Below, piece after piece: positions 17,102 to 27,976 of a stretch of DNA of 64,000 nt; position 1 is the stretch's first letter, and each line of letters begins with the position of its first letter. Source of the stretch: Streptomyces sp. NBC_01717 (lineage in GTDB: Bacteria > Actinomycetota > Actinomycetes > Streptomycetales > Streptomycetaceae); NCBI RefSeq assembly GCF_036248255.1, contig NZ_CP109178.1:1426001-1490000 (forward strand), given 5' to 3'. Both the position numbers and the translations under genes were made by a program. Below the pieces are notes generated by a model. That model worked only from the letters and a program-made list of their open reading frames with translations. It was not told the origin of the DNA and searched no databases.

Positions 17102-17111
<10 letters not shown>
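17088..17111. promoter_or_regulatory. Perfect 24-bp palindromic operator
   Basis: Arms CATTGTGCAAC and GTTGCACAATG around a TT centre form a perfect dyad between the divergent DoxX and flavoprotein genes. The right arm overlaps the -35 of the predicted flavoprotein promoter, so a bound dimer would block it. The PadR regulator encoded just after the flavoprotein is the obvious candidate ligand. Confidence 0.7.
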
Positions 17112-19185
<2,074 letters not shown>

Positions 19186-19248
19186 CGACGGGCCGCTGCG
19201 CCCGGGGCCCACGGCTCCGGGCGTGGCGCCGTCCTTAGGATGCGTCCC

Positions 19249-19809
19249 ATGTCACTCCCGAACGCGATCCTCACCGCCCTGCTCGAGAAGCCGTCGTCGG
19301 GGCTGGAGCTGACCCGCAGGTTCGACCGGTCGATCGGCTACTTCTGGTCGTCCACGCACCAGCAGATCTATCGCGAACTCGGGAAGCTGGAGGAGGCCGG
19401 ACAGATCCGGGCCCTGCCGTCGACCCAACCGGCCCGTGGCCGGAAGAAGGAGTACGAGGTGCTGCCCGCCGGCCGCGAGGCGCTGGCCGCCTGGGTGGCG
19501 CTCCCGGAGGACCCGAAGCAGATCCGCGATCCGCTGCTCCTGCGGATGCGTGCGGCGGCCGTGGTCGGCGCACCGGGCCTCACGGCGGAGCTACGCCGCC
19601 ACTTGGCGTTGCACGAGAAGCAGCTGGCCGAGTATCTGGCGATCGAGAAGCGGGACTTCCCAGCCGGTCGGGACTCCGAGGCGGACCGGCTGCGGCATCT
19701 GGTGCTGCGCGGCGGAATCGATCTGGAGAACTTCTGGATCGGCTGGCTGAGCCGGGCTCTGGCGCAGGACGCCGGTTCAGTCACCCCGGCGAGCCCGTCC
19801 GGCCCATGA
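19249..19809 (+). CDS. PadR family transcriptional regulator
   Basis: 186 aa. An N-terminal winged helix (SLPNAILTALLEKPSSGLELTRRFDRSIGYFWSSTH... QQIYRELGKLEEAGQI) is followed by a wing with Arg/Lys (ARGRKKEYEVLPAGREALAAW) and a PadR C-terminal helical dimerisation domain. PadR proteins are usually local repressors induced by small phenolic or lipophilic molecules. It most likely controls the preceding flavoprotein through the 24-bp palindrome at 17088-17111. I use the ATG at 19249 rather than 19240 because it leaves 8 nt to the AGGA upstream and matches family N-termini. Confidence 0.87.
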   Translation: MSLPNAILTALLEKPSSGLELTRRFDRSIGYFWSSTHQQIYRELGKLEEAGQIRALPSTQPARGRKKEYEVLPAGREALAAWVALPEDPKQIRDPLLLRMRAAAVVGAPGLTAELRRHLALHEKQLAEYLAIEKRDFPAGRDSEADRLRHLVLRGGIDLENFWIGWLSRALAQDAGSVTPASPSGP

Positions 19810-19930
19810 GGGCCGTCCTGGGGACGTCTGATCAGGGCGGTCGCCGAGGACGGTCGACGAAGGCCGCGTACGAGGGCGGGGTGGCAGACCGGCCGTACCC
19901 GGCCCGCCATCCCGCCCCGCCCCACCCGCG

Positions 19931-20893
19931 TCACGGCCCGCCGACCCGCGTACCTCCCGGTTCCGGGCTGAGGACCAGCCGGTCGTCCCTCGTCCGGGGG
20001 CTGCCGATCACGACCCGGGACTGCGCGCTCGGCGCCGGTTCCGTCCTGGCCCGGTCCGCCAACGACATCGTCTCGCCCTGGGCGCGGCTGAGCAGAATGA
20101 CCCCGCGTACCGCCGCGGCGGAACCCAGCAGGGCCGGGATCAGGGCGATCGTCCCGCCCTGGAGGCGTTCGCCGAGCAGCGCCAGGCCGATGACCGCGGC
20201 GGCGATCGGGTTGGCGAGCGTGACCACGGCGAGCGGCGCGCCGAGACCGCCCTGGTACGCGGTCTGGGCGAGGAGCAGGCCGCCCATCGCGAAGGCCGAG
20301 ACGAGCAGCGCCACCGTCACCAGGCGCCAGCTGAACAGCGGGCCCGTGTGGTCCGTTGCCGCCACCGTCAGGGTCTGGGTGAGCGCCGATGCCACGCCGG
20401 ACGTGATGCCGGACGCCGCCGCGTGCCGCAGTCCGGGGCGGGTCCCGGGGCGGCTGAGTCCGGCGACGACCGCCATGGTCGCCGCACCGACCGCCAGCGC
20501 CTCGCCCAGGCTCAGCGTCTCGTGCGGGGCCGTGCCGCCCGCCGTCAGGAGCAGGGCGCCCAGGCCGAGCAGGGTGAGGATCGTGCCGTGCCATTCGGTG
20601 CCGGTGACCCGGCGTCCGGCGGCGCGTGCACCCAGCGGTACGGCGGCGACCAGGGTGAGCGCGCCGAGCGGCTGGACGAGGGTGAGCGGGCCGTACTTCA
20701 GCGCCGCGACATGCAGCAGTGCTCCACCGGCGTTCAGTGCCACCGCCGACCACCAGGCCGCGCGCCCGAGCATCCGGAACACTCCGGCGCCCGGCTCGCT
20801 GCGCCCCGCCAGCCGGGCCTGCGCCACGGCGGCCGAGGCATAGGCGACGGCGGAGACCAGGGACAGCGCGACGGCTGTCAGCGTGGCGTTCAT
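19931..20893 (-). CDS. EamA/DMT-type multi-pass membrane transporter
   Basis: A 320-aa protein with about 9-10 hydrophobic helices, two repeated halves and a hydrophilic Arg/Pro tail of about 45 residues. It is of the drug/metabolite transporter (EamA) type: YGPLTLVQPLGALTLVAAVPLG in the first repeat and GAPLAVVTLANPIAAAVIGLALLGE in the second. Such proteins export metabolites, but the substrate cannot be told. The ATG at 20893 overlaps the stop of the PAP2 gene (ATGA), so the two form one operon whose promoter lies in the repeat array at 21817-21886. Confidence 0.82.
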   Translation of the reverse strand: MNATLTAVALSLVSAVAYASAAVAQARLAGRSEPGAGVFRMLGRAAWWSAVALNAGGALLHVAALKYGPLTLVQPLGALTLVAAVPLGARAAGRRVTGTEWHGTILTLLGLGALLLTAGGTAPHETLSLGEALAVGAATMAVVAGLSRPGTRPGLRHAAASGITSGVASALTQTLTVAATDHTGPLFSWRLVTVALLVSAFAMGGLLLAQTAYQGGLGAPLAVVTLANPIAAAVIGLALLGERLQGGTIALIPALLGSAAAVRGVILLSRAQGETMSLADRARTEPAPSAQSRVVIGSPRTRDDRLVLSPEPGGTRVGGP

Positions 20894-21756
20894 TGCCGGC
20901 CTCCGGACGACGAGGCGTACACCTCGGAGACGGCCGGATCGGGTATACGGGACATCGGCAGCCCGGTCCGGGCGACGGTGGACTCGGCCGCACCGGCGAC
21001 GGACGGCCACGGAGTGTGCACACGGACCGGCACGGTCCGCTCCAGCCGCAGCGCCGCGAGCGCGACGGCGAGCAACGCGCTGACGACGATCGAGTCGAGC
21101 CAGTAGTGGTTGGCGGTGCCGACTATCACCAGCAGTGTGACCAGCGGGTGCAGCAGCCAGAGCCACCGCCACCGCGAACGCGTGGCGACAATCAGCCCGA
21201 CCGCGACCATCAGCGCCCAGCCGAAGTGCAGGGAGGGCATCGCGGCGAACTGGTTGGCCATCGAGTCGGTGGCCGGGGTGTCTCCGTACACCGTCGGCCC
21301 GTACACCTGCCCGGTGTCGACGAGCCCGGCGGCGGCCAGCATCCGCGGCGGGGCGAGCGGGAACAGCAGATGCAGCGCGAGCGCGGCTCCGGTGAGCACC
21401 GCGAGGATCCGGCGCGACCAGACGTAGTGGAGGGGCCGGCGCCAGTAGAGCCAGGCCAGGAAGAAGAGCGTGGCCGGGAAGTGCACGACCGCGTAGTAGG
21501 TATTCGCGAGGTGGATCAGCGTCTCGCTGTGCAGCAGCGCGCCCTGCACGGCACCCTCGCCCGGCAGGTGCACCGCCCGTTCGAGGTCCCAGACATGTCC
21601 GGCGTTGCGGTACGCCTCCTCGACGTGACCGCTCGCGGCCTGGCGGCCGAGCTTGTAGATCGCGAAGAGTCCTACGACGAGAAGGAGCTCGCGGACGAGG
21701 GGCGGTCGGGCAGAAGTGTCCGGCTCCCGATCTGCGGGCTCACTGCGGGCGTACAT
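20890..21756 (-). CDS. PAP2/inositolphosphotransferase-type membrane phosphatase
   Basis: A 288-aa membrane protein with about six helices. The PAP2 active-site motifs are present in the inositolphosphotransferase/AUR1 form: AAMPSLHFGWAL, where Ser-His replaces the classical SGH, and GTANHYWLDSIVV with the nucleophile-activating His and Asp. It probably acts on a lipid phosphate or transfers a phospho-headgroup. The start is the ATG at 21756 with AAAGGGG upstream. An in-frame extension to 21924 runs through the operator array and is not coding. Confidence 0.85.
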   Translation of the reverse strand: MYARSEPADREPDTSARPPLVRELLLVVGLFAIYKLGRQAASGHVEEAYRNAGHVWDLERAVHLPGEGAVQGALLHSETLIHLANTYYAVVHFPATLFFLAWLYWRRPLHYVWSRRILAVLTGAALALHLLFPLAPPRMLAAAGLVDTGQVYGPTVYGDTPATDSMANQFAAMPSLHFGWALMVAVGLIVATRSRWRWLWLLHPLVTLLVIVGTANHYWLDSIVVSALLAVALAALRLERTVPVRVHTPWPSVAGAAESTVARTGLPMSRIPDPAVSEVYASSSGGRQ

Positions 21757-21816
21757 CACCCGGTGCCCCTTTGCTGACGAAGCGGTGTTACGGCGGCATG
21801 GTCCAGTCCATACTGC

Positions 21817-21886
21817 ATCGATACGCCAGTGTACCGATACGCGAACGTATCGGAACACCGGCGTTTCGGTACACTGGCGTATCGAT
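21817..21886. promoter_or_regulatory. Nested inverted-repeat operator array between PAP2 and TetR genes
   Basis: A perfect 21-bp inverted repeat forms the outer arms (21817-21837 and 21866-21886), each with the core GATACGCCAGTGTACCGA or its complement. Nested inside is a second perfect dyad, CCGATACG / CGTATCGG with a CGAA centre (21834-21853). An imperfect dyad AACACCGGCGTT follows at 21854-21865. The array lies between the PAP2-EamA operon (minus) and the TetR gene (plus), so several TetR dimers could control both directions. Confidence 0.75.
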
Positions 21887-21922
21887 GGACCTCGTCGCAC
21901 AGTCGCAGAGAGGGAACAGCAC

Positions 21923-22555
21923 ATGTCGTCGCACGATTCCGTGCAGGAACCGGCTCACACACCGCGCCGCTCGAAGATCACGCCGGAGCGGGCGCAAGAG
22001 CTCTACACGGCCGTGCTCGACCTGCTCCGGGAGAGCGGCTACGAGTCCCTCACCATGGAAGGGGTCGCGTCCCGCACCCGGTGCGGGAAGTCCACTCTCT
22101 ACCGGCAGTGGGGCTCCAAGCCGGAGCTGGTCGTCGCGGCACTGCACAGCACCCGGCAGATGCTGCTGTCGCACATCGACACGGGCACGCTCGCCGGTGA
22201 CCTGCGCGAGGCGGCGCGGGTCATCGGCGCGCGCTCCGGGCGTGACACGCCGCTGATGCATGCGCTGAGCCATGCCGCGCTGCAGAGCCCGGAGCTGCTC
22301 TGCGCACTGCGCGAAGCACTGGTCCTGCCCGAGTTGGCGGCGATCGACGCCATGGTCCGGCGCGGCAAGGAGCGCGGCGAGATCACCGAGGACAACGCGG
22401 GCGCGGAGTTCGTCTCCGCGCAACTGCTGGGCGTGATGCGCGCCAGGCCGCTGCTGGAGGCGAAGATCGCGGATGAGGCATATCTCACTCGCTTCGTGGA
22501 GAGCGCCGTTTTTCCGTCACTAGGTCTGGATCCGGCAACGACCGGGTCCTGCTGA
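21923..22555 (+). CDS. TetR family transcriptional regulator
   Basis: 210 aa. The N-terminal TetR helix-turn-helix is clear (AVLDLLRESGYESLTMEGVASRTRCGKSTLYRQWGSKPELV, residues about 25-65). The C-terminal ligand domain (LREAARVIGARSGRDTPLM to RFVESAVFPSLG) is of the TetR_C type seen in regulators of membrane-active-compound exporters. The ATG at 21923 has an AGGGAA ribosome site; longer frames run through the operator array. It is divergent from PAP2-EamA and presumably represses both itself and that pair. Confidence 0.9.
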   Translation: MSSHDSVQEPAHTPRRSKITPERAQELYTAVLDLLRESGYESLTMEGVASRTRCGKSTLYRQWGSKPELVVAALHSTRQMLLSHIDTGTLAGDLREAARVIGARSGRDTPLMHALSHAALQSPELLCALREALVLPELAAIDAMVRRGKERGEITEDNAGAEFVSAQLLGVMRARPLLEAKIADEAYLTRFVESAVFPSLGLDPATTGSC

Positions 22556-22633
22556 ACGTGGGCCGTCGTCCGAGCGGATGACGAGGGCCCGCCTGCGCCG
22601 CACCGTGGGGACGGGGGCGGCGCACCGTCCGGT

Positions 22634-22665
22634 CGGCCGGTGACTTCTTCGGGAGTCACCGGCCG
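22634..22665 (+). terminator. Terminator after the TetR gene
   Basis: Perfect 12-bp arms CGGCCGGTGACT / AGTCACCGGCCG with an 8-nt loop, about 80 nt past the TetR stop. Confidence 0.6.
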
Positions 22666-22787
22666 CCCGCGTTTCACGTGTCCGTCCCCCTCGACAGCTG
22701 TCCGGTCCCGGCTACCAGCCATCAAACAAACGATTGGTAGATTACTGTCGCATTCGGCACGCACTTCGGCAACAGCAGGGGTGGACC

Positions 22788-23603
22788 ATGGACATCGGCA
22801 ATCCGGTCGACTTCACGGGGCGAGCGGTCATCGTCACCGGCGGCACCAAGGGCATCGGCGCCGCGATCGCCGAGATGTTCCTCGCCGCGGGCGCAGAGGT
22901 GATGGTCTGCGGGCGCAACGAGCCGCCGGCACCGCCCGAGGCGGGTGGGCGGACGGCTCACTTCCGGTCGGTCGACGTCCGGGACCCGGCCGCGGCCGCC
23001 GGTCTCGTCGACGCCGCCGTGGAGCGGTTCGGACGGCTGGACGTGCTGGTCAACAATGCGGGCGGCTCCCCCGACGCCGATGCGGCGACCATGTCCCCGC
23101 GGTTCGTCGAGAAGATCGTCGCGCTCAATCTGCTGGCCCCGTTCTATGTGGCGCAGGCGGCGAACCGGATCATGCAGGGCCAGCAGGACGGCGGCTCGGT
23201 CGTCAACATCGGCAGCGTCTCCGCCCACACCCCGCAGCCGGGCACCGCCGCCTACACGGCAGCGAAGGCCGGCCTGCTGGCCCTGACCCGGGCGCTGGCG
23301 CTGGAGTGGGCACCGAAGGTGCGCGTCAACCACATCACGACCGGACTGATCCGCACCGAGAGCGCGGTGCCGGTGTACGGCGAGGACGGTGGTGCGGCGG
23401 TGGCGGGCGTCATTCCGATGGGGCGGATGGCCGTGCCGGACGACGTCGCGCGCGCCTGTCTCTATCTGGCCGGCGACTTCGCTCCGTACGTCAACGGCGC
23501 CGATCTGGCGGTGCACGGGGGCGGCGAGGTGCCGGCCAGGTTCCTCGTCGCGAAGGGCGGTCGACGTCGAGACGCGCACCCTGAACCTTTTTCGTCCTCT
23601 TGA
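22788..23603 (+). CDS. Short-chain dehydrogenase/reductase
   Basis: 271-aa classical SDR. It has cofactor motif TGGTKGIG (residues about 18-25), NNAG (about 90), catalytic Ser in NIGSVSA, and YTAAK for Tyr/Lys (about 162-166). It is an NAD(P)-dependent oxidoreductase of unknown substrate. The arginine in CGRNEP after beta-2 favours NADP(H). ATG at 22788 with AGGGGTGG upstream; an in-frame extension to 22734 contains no better site. A short AT-richer stretch with an ACGATTGGT element just upstream (about 22728-22737) may be an operator. It stands alone. Confidence 0.88.
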   Translation: MDIGNPVDFTGRAVIVTGGTKGIGAAIAEMFLAAGAEVMVCGRNEPPAPPEAGGRTAHFRSVDVRDPAAAAGLVDAAVERFGRLDVLVNNAGGSPDADAATMSPRFVEKIVALNLLAPFYVAQAANRIMQGQQDGGSVVNIGSVSAHTPQPGTAAYTAAKAGLLALTRALALEWAPKVRVNHITTGLIRTESAVPVYGEDGGAAVAGVIPMGRMAVPDDVARACLYLAGDFAPYVNGADLAVHGGGEVPARFLVAKGGRRRDAHPEPFSSS

Positions 23604-23629
23604 CGATATCGATCGGGCTCCCTTATCGT
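23600..23629 (+). promoter_or_regulatory. Promoter of the SPFH-NAD kinase-like pair
   Basis: TTGACG at 23600-23605 and TATCGT at 23624-23629, 18 bp apart, about 30 bp before the SPFH start. It overlaps the end of the upstream SDR gene. Confidence 0.55.
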
Positions 23630-23659
23630 CTCCATGACGAGAATCGAGGGGGATCCGAC

Positions 23660-24673
23660 ATGGCCGACATCACCAAGCGGTTCGGCTGGCGCCATCTGCG
23701 CTCCGCACCCACCGCCCACATCCGCCACCACAAGCGCGGACGACTGGCGCACGACGGGGCGGGACTGAGCTTCTGGTACCGGTCACTGAGCGCCGCACTA
23801 TCCGAAGTGCCGGTCAACGACCGGGAGTTGGCGATGGCCTTCCACGCGCGTACGTCCGACTTCCAGGACGTCACCGTGCAGGCCACTGTGACGTACCGGA
23901 TCAGCGACCCGGCCGAGGCCGCCGCCCGGCTCGACTTCTCCGTCGACCCGGACACCGGCGGCTGGCGCGGTGCGCCGCTGGAGCAGATCGCCACACTCCT
24001 CACCGAAACGGCCCAGCAGCACACCCTGGACGTGCTGGCACGCACCCCGCTGGCCGGGGCGCTGGTCGACGGAGTCGCGTCGGTACGGAACCGGGTCGCC
24101 GAAGGACTTGCCGCCGAGCCCCGGCTGCCCGCCACCGGCATCGACGTGGTTGCCGTACGGGTCGTCGCGATCCGACCCGAGGCCGAGGTGGAGCGCGCCC
24201 TGCGCACCCCCGCTCGGGAGCAGATCCAGCAGGAGGCCGACCGGGCCACGTACGAACGCCGGGCCGTGGCCGTCGAGCGCGAGCGGACCATCGCCGAGAA
24301 CGAGCTCGCCAGTCAGATCGAACTTGCCCGCCGCGAGGAACAGTTGGTCGAGCAGCGGGGCACCAACACCCGCCGCGAGGCCGAGGAGAACGCGGCGGCC
24401 GACGGGGTGCGCGCCGAGGCCGAAGCGGCGCGCAAGGTGCGCCTGGCCCGCGCCGAGGCGGCAGCCGCACGCGAGGTCGGCGCCGCACATGCCGAGTCGC
24501 AGGCGGCCTGGCTGCGGGTGCACGCGGAGGTGGACACCGGGACGCTGCACGCCCTCGCCGCCACCTGGTTCGCCGAGAACCTGCCGCGCATCGACAGCGT
24601 CACCCTCTCCCCCGACGTCCTCACCGGGCTGCTCACCCGGCTCGGCCGGCCCGACCCGGAGGCGCGCGCGTGA
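23660..24673 (+). CDS. SPFH/Band-7 domain protein
   Basis: 337 aa. Residues about 15-185 form an SPFH domain (VNDRELAMAFHARTSDFQDVTVQATVTYRI). A long Ala/Glu/Arg-rich coiled coil follows (EQIQQEADRATYERRAVAVE to about residue 290), then a short C-terminal helix. No strong N-terminal transmembrane helix is visible, so it may be peripheral or rely on the coiled coil for oligomeric rings. SPFH proteins scaffold membrane complexes. Start ATG at 23660 with GAGGGGGA upstream. The stop overlaps the next gene in a GTGA, implying a paired function. Confidence 0.85.
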   Translation: MADITKRFGWRHLRSAPTAHIRHHKRGRLAHDGAGLSFWYRSLSAALSEVPVNDRELAMAFHARTSDFQDVTVQATVTYRISDPAEAAARLDFSVDPDTGGWRGAPLEQIATLLTETAQQHTLDVLARTPLAGALVDGVASVRNRVAEGLAAEPRLPATGIDVVAVRVVAIRPEAEVERALRTPAREQIQQEADRATYERRAVAVERERTIAENELASQIELARREEQLVEQRGTNTRREAEENAAADGVRAEAEAARKVRLARAEAAAAREVGAAHAESQAAWLRVHAEVDTGTLHALAATWFAENLPRIDSVTLSPDVLTGLLTRLGRPDPEARA

Positions 24674-25569
24674 GCCTCGCCCCGCGCGCAGTGCTCGTGC
24701 ACCGGACGACCGAGTACGAGGAGCTGCTCGCCCGCCACGGCACGCACGGCCAGGCGGAGTTCTTCCTGTCCTCCCGCGGCCGGTCCATCGAGGAGGTGGC
24801 GCGGCGGCACGGGCGGACCCGGCAGGCGCTCGCCGATGTGGCAGCAGCCGTACCACTGCAGTGGCGCCAGTCCCGGGTGGAACGCGCAGATCTCGACCGC
24901 TTCCTCTTCGGGCCCGAGGATGTGGTGGTCGTCGTCGGGCAGGACGGGCTGGTCGCCAACGTCGCCAAATACCTGTCCGGCCAGCCCGTTGTGGGCATCG
25001 ACACCGACCCCGGGCGCAACCCGGGCGTGCTGGTGCGCCACCGTCCCGGCGATGCGGCCGCCCTGTTCCGGGCGGCCGCGTCCCCCGGCGGCACGACGGA
25101 CGATCTCACCATGGTCGAGGCCGTCGCCGACGACACCCAGCGCCTCCTCGCACTGAATGAGATCTATCTGGGCCCGCCAGGTCACCAGACGGCCCGGTAC
25201 CGTCTCGGCCCCGACGCCGACGGCTCCCCCGTCGAACCGCAGGCGTCCTCCGGCGTCCTGGTCGGCACCGGCACCGGCTCCACCGGCTGGTTGCGTTCGC
25301 TGTGGCAGGAGCGCGGGAGCACCCTGGCGCTGCCCGGCCCGACCGATCCCCGGCTGGTCTGGTTCGTACGCGAGGCCTGGCCGTCGCCCACGACCGGCAC
25401 CTCGCTGGTGGCGGGCGAACTCAGGCGTGACCAGCGGCTGCGTCTCACGGTCGAGTCCGACCGGGTGGTGGTCTTCGGTGACGGAATGGAGGGGGACGCA
25501 CTGGAACTGACGTGGGGGCAGACCGTGCGACTCGGCATCTCGGCGACATCACTGCGGCTGACCGTATGA
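24670..25569 (+). CDS. NAD kinase-like (diacylglycerol/NAD kinase fold) protein
   Basis: 299 aa. The central VVVVVGQDGLVANVAKYLSG (residues 85-104) resembles the GGDG phosphate-binding loop of NAD kinases, and LVGTGTGSTGWLRSL resembles their second conserved segment. The first Gly of GGDG is kept but the second is Gln, so catalytic activity is uncertain. An N-terminal 60-residue helical region is not usual for NAD kinase. GTG start at 24670 overlaps the SPFH stop, so translation is coupled. It is probably a divergent kinase or nucleotide sensor attached to the SPFH scaffold. Confidence 0.75.
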   Translation: MSLAPRAVLVHRTTEYEELLARHGTHGQAEFFLSSRGRSIEEVARRHGRTRQALADVAAAVPLQWRQSRVERADLDRFLFGPEDVVVVVGQDGLVANVAKYLSGQPVVGIDTDPGRNPGVLVRHRPGDAAALFRAAASPGGTTDDLTMVEAVADDTQRLLALNEIYLGPPGHQTARYRLGPDADGSPVEPQASSGVLVGTGTGSTGWLRSLWQERGSTLALPGPTDPRLVWFVREAWPSPTTGTSLVAGELRRDQRLRLTVESDRVVVFGDGMEGDALELTWGQTVRLGISATSLRLTV

Positions 25570-25822
25570 GCAGCCGTCGCGGGCCGGACGGACAAGGAAT
25601 GCCGGGGCGTGGCCGCAGCTCGGTCAATGCCTCGATCGAGTGACTTCCCACCGCACGGGTGAATCGAACGCCCGATTACGGCCGCTTGCCCAGCCGTACT
25701 CCGGAACGCGCATCCAACTCGAACATCAGGCCGATGATTCGCTCTCGTCCCTCCGTGACGACCTCTTGATCAGCCGCGTTCTCCGGTCGCTCGTCCCGAT
25801 CGAAGCGGCCTCAGGAGGAACA

Positions 25823-25966
25823 ATGAATTCCGTACGCGCCCTTCAGCGTGTTCATCTCATGTTCGATGCACTTCCGGTGCCTCCCCTGCCTCCCCGGCGC
25901 CGGGTTGACGCTGTCTCAGTTTTTCTCCTGACCCTGGACAGGCCGGTCTCGGGGTGGTGGGCATGA
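25823..25966 (+). CDS. 47-aa peptide coupled to an ABC exporter gene
   Basis: A short gene with an excellent ribosome site (AGGAGG at 25813-25818, ATG at 25823). It begins MNSVRALQRVHLMFDALPVP, has a Pro/Arg-rich centre and a C-terminal part ending [12 protein letters not shown]. Its stop overlaps the ATG of the ABC transporter (ATGA at 25963-25966). I do not recognise a family. It could be the precursor of an exported peptide, or a leader peptide setting translation of the transporter. No modifying enzyme is adjacent. An in-frame extension back to 25640 has no ribosome site and looks non-coding. Confidence 0.6.
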   Translation: MNSVRALQRVHLMFDALPVPPLPPRRRVDAVSVFLLTLDRPVSGWWA

Positions 25967-27888
25967 GCCTGGAGAAGCCCCTGCCGACCGGTCCCGCCGC
26001 CACAGTCCCGCACCAGGAAGGCAGGAAGAAGCCCGGTGCGCCACGGCCCGCAGCACCCCCGGAACTGAGTTTCAGCGGGCGGGTGCACGCCAACGCGATG
26101 CAGGACGCGACCCTGTGGGACATGGCGCGCCGCATCCCGGCCGCGCTCGGCCGTACGTTCCGGCTGGCCTGGTCGGTCGACCGGCACATGGTGGTGACCG
26201 TGCTGGTCTGCCAGTTGCTCTCCGGCATCGGGACGGCCGTGATGCTCGCGTCGGTGGCGGACGCGATGGGGCCGCTGTTCGGCTCGACGGACGCCGCGGC
26301 CGGTCTTCACCGCGCGTGGCCCGCGCTGACGGTCGCGGGCGTCGCGCTGGGGGTCGGCTCGACGGCCTGGCTGGTGGCCGACTGGGCGACGCGCCGGCTC
26401 AATCCGCAGGTGGCGTCGGCCGCCGATCTGACCATGGTGGACACGCACATGCGGGTCGAGCTGTCCGCGTACGACCAGGAAGGATTCAGCGACCGCAGCC
26501 AGGCCGCGGAGATCGGAGCGATGCGGGCGGTCGATCTCGCGGAGGACGCCAAGAGCATGACCAACGGGCTCGTCCAACTCATGACCGCCGCTTCCGTACT
26601 GACCGTGCTGCACCCCCTGCTGCTCGTGGTCCTGCTGCTCTCCGTCGTCCCGCGTGGTCTCGGCGGGGTGATCGCCGCCAGAATCGACTATCGGGTTTTC
26701 GACGCGTCGGTCTCGGCACGCAACACGAGGGGCATGATGCGCTGGTTCCTGACGACACCGACGCTCGCCGACGAACTGCGCGCCAACACCATGCGCCCCT
26801 ACCTGCATTTCTGGTATCGCACGATGTGCGACCGGGTCGAGGGGCGGGCGCTGGCCGCGGCGCCGCTGTATCTGCGGGTCAACGCCGTCGCCGCGGCACT
26901 GAGCGGGGTGTTCACCGTCGGGATGTGGGCCTCGCTGGCCGGGCTGGTCGTGTCCGGGCGGATGACCCTGGCGATCGCCGGCACGGCCGTCATGGCCTCA
27001 CAGACCGCAGGTCGTTCGCTCAACTCCGTGATCCGGTACGGCGCTGCCATGTTCCACCACGGTCTCTACCTCGACGACTACCACCGCTTTCTCGCCCGGG
27101 CCCGCGATCTGACCACCCACCGGGGCGCAGCCGTACCGCAGGCCCCGACCGAGATCCGGCTGACCGGAGCCGGATTCAGCTACCCGAAGAAGGACACCCC
27201 GGCCCTGCACCCGGTGTCGCTCACCCTGCGCCGGGGCGAGGTCGTCGCACTGGTCGGCGAGAACGGGGCGGGCAAGTCCACCCTGGTACGCCTGCTGACC
27301 GGGCTGACCCTGCCCACCAGCGGCACCGTGCACTGGGACGACACCGATCTGGCGACGGCGGACGCCGAAGCGGTGTGGCAGCACGTGGGACTCGTACCGC
27401 AGCAGAGCGGTCACTGGCCGCTGGCCGCGCGCGAGAACATCGACCTGGGACAGCCGCGGGAGCACGGCGACGACTTGGTGTGGGAGGCGGCGGCGCGCGT
27501 CGGCATGGACGAGCCGATCCGGGGCCTTCCCGACGGGATGGATACGCTGCTCGCCCGTTCCCTGTGGGGCGGACACGAGCTGTCCGGTGGCCAGTGGCAG
27601 CGTCTCGCCTGCGCGCGGGCCATGTACCGCGGGCCCGGCTTCCTCATTCTGGACGAGCCCACCAGCGAGATGGACGCCCGGGGCGAGCACCAGATCTTCA
27701 CGGCGCTGCGGGAGATGGCCCCGGACCGGATCACCCTGGTCGTCACGCACCGCCTCGACAATGTGAGGATGGCCGACCGGATTCTCGTCCTCGACCGGGG
27801 CCGGATCCGGGAAGAAGGGACTTTCGACCAACTGGCTTACGGAGACGGCCTCTTCGCCGAGTTGTACGCCCTGTCGCAGGACCGCTGA
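25963..27888 (+). CDS. ABC exporter, fused permease and ATPase
   Basis: 641 aa from the ATG at 25963 (GTGs at 25954 and 25957 are alternatives). The transmembrane domain spans about residues 45-345 with five to six helices. The ATPase domain has Walker [10 protein letters not shown] near 432, Q-loop [10 protein letters not shown], signature [15 protein letters not shown] near 545 and Walker [13 protein letters not shown]. This is a type IV exporter half-transporter. The signature and permease resemble transporters found beside peptide natural products. It is translationally coupled to the 47-aa peptide gene, its most likely cargo or regulator. Confidence 0.9.
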   Translation: MSLEKPLPTGPAATVPHQEGRKKPGAPRPAAPPELSFSGRVHANAMQDATLWDMARRIPAALGRTFRLAWSVDRHMVVTVLVCQLLSGIGTAVMLASVADAMGPLFGSTDAAAGLHRAWPALTVAGVALGVGSTAWLVADWATRRLNPQVASAADLTMVDTHMRVELSAYDQEGFSDRSQAAEIGAMRAVDLAEDAKSMTNGLVQLMTAASVLTVLHPLLLVVLLLSVVPRGLGGVIAARIDYRVFDASVSARNTRGMMRWFLTTPTLADELRANTMRPYLHFWYRTMCDRVEGRALAAAPLYLRVNAVAAALSGVFTVGMWASLAGLVVSGRMTLAIAGTAVMASQTAGRSLNSVIRYGAAMFHHGLYLDDYHRFLARARDLTTHRGAAVPQAPTEIRLTGAGFSYPKKDTPALHPVSLTLRRGEVVALVGENGAGKSTLVRLLTGLTLPTSGTVHWDDTDLATADAEAVWQHVGLVPQQSGHWPLAARENIDLGQPREHGDDLVWEAAARVGMDEPIRGLPDGMDTLLARSLWGGHELSGGQWQRLACARAMYRGPGFLILDEPTSEMDARGEHQIFTALREMAPDRITLVVTHRLDNVRMADRILVLDRGRIREEGTFDQLAYGDGLFAELYALSQDR

Positions 27889-27976
27889 GCCGACGACCGC
27901 ACCGACCGACGACCACCCGGGGGATCGTCGCGCCCGCTCGCACCGGGCGCGACGGTCCCGGCCCCCGAGGAGCACC

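Noticed and set aside
21716..21922. N-terminal extensions of the TetR and PAP2 frames through the operator array
   Set aside because: They translate repeat DNA on both strands; internal ATGs with ribosome sites and family-like N-termini are better.
25640..25822. 108-codon version of the peptide gene from a GTG at 25640
   Set aside because: No ribosome site and irregular composition in the first 61 codons; the ATG at 25823 has a consensus site.
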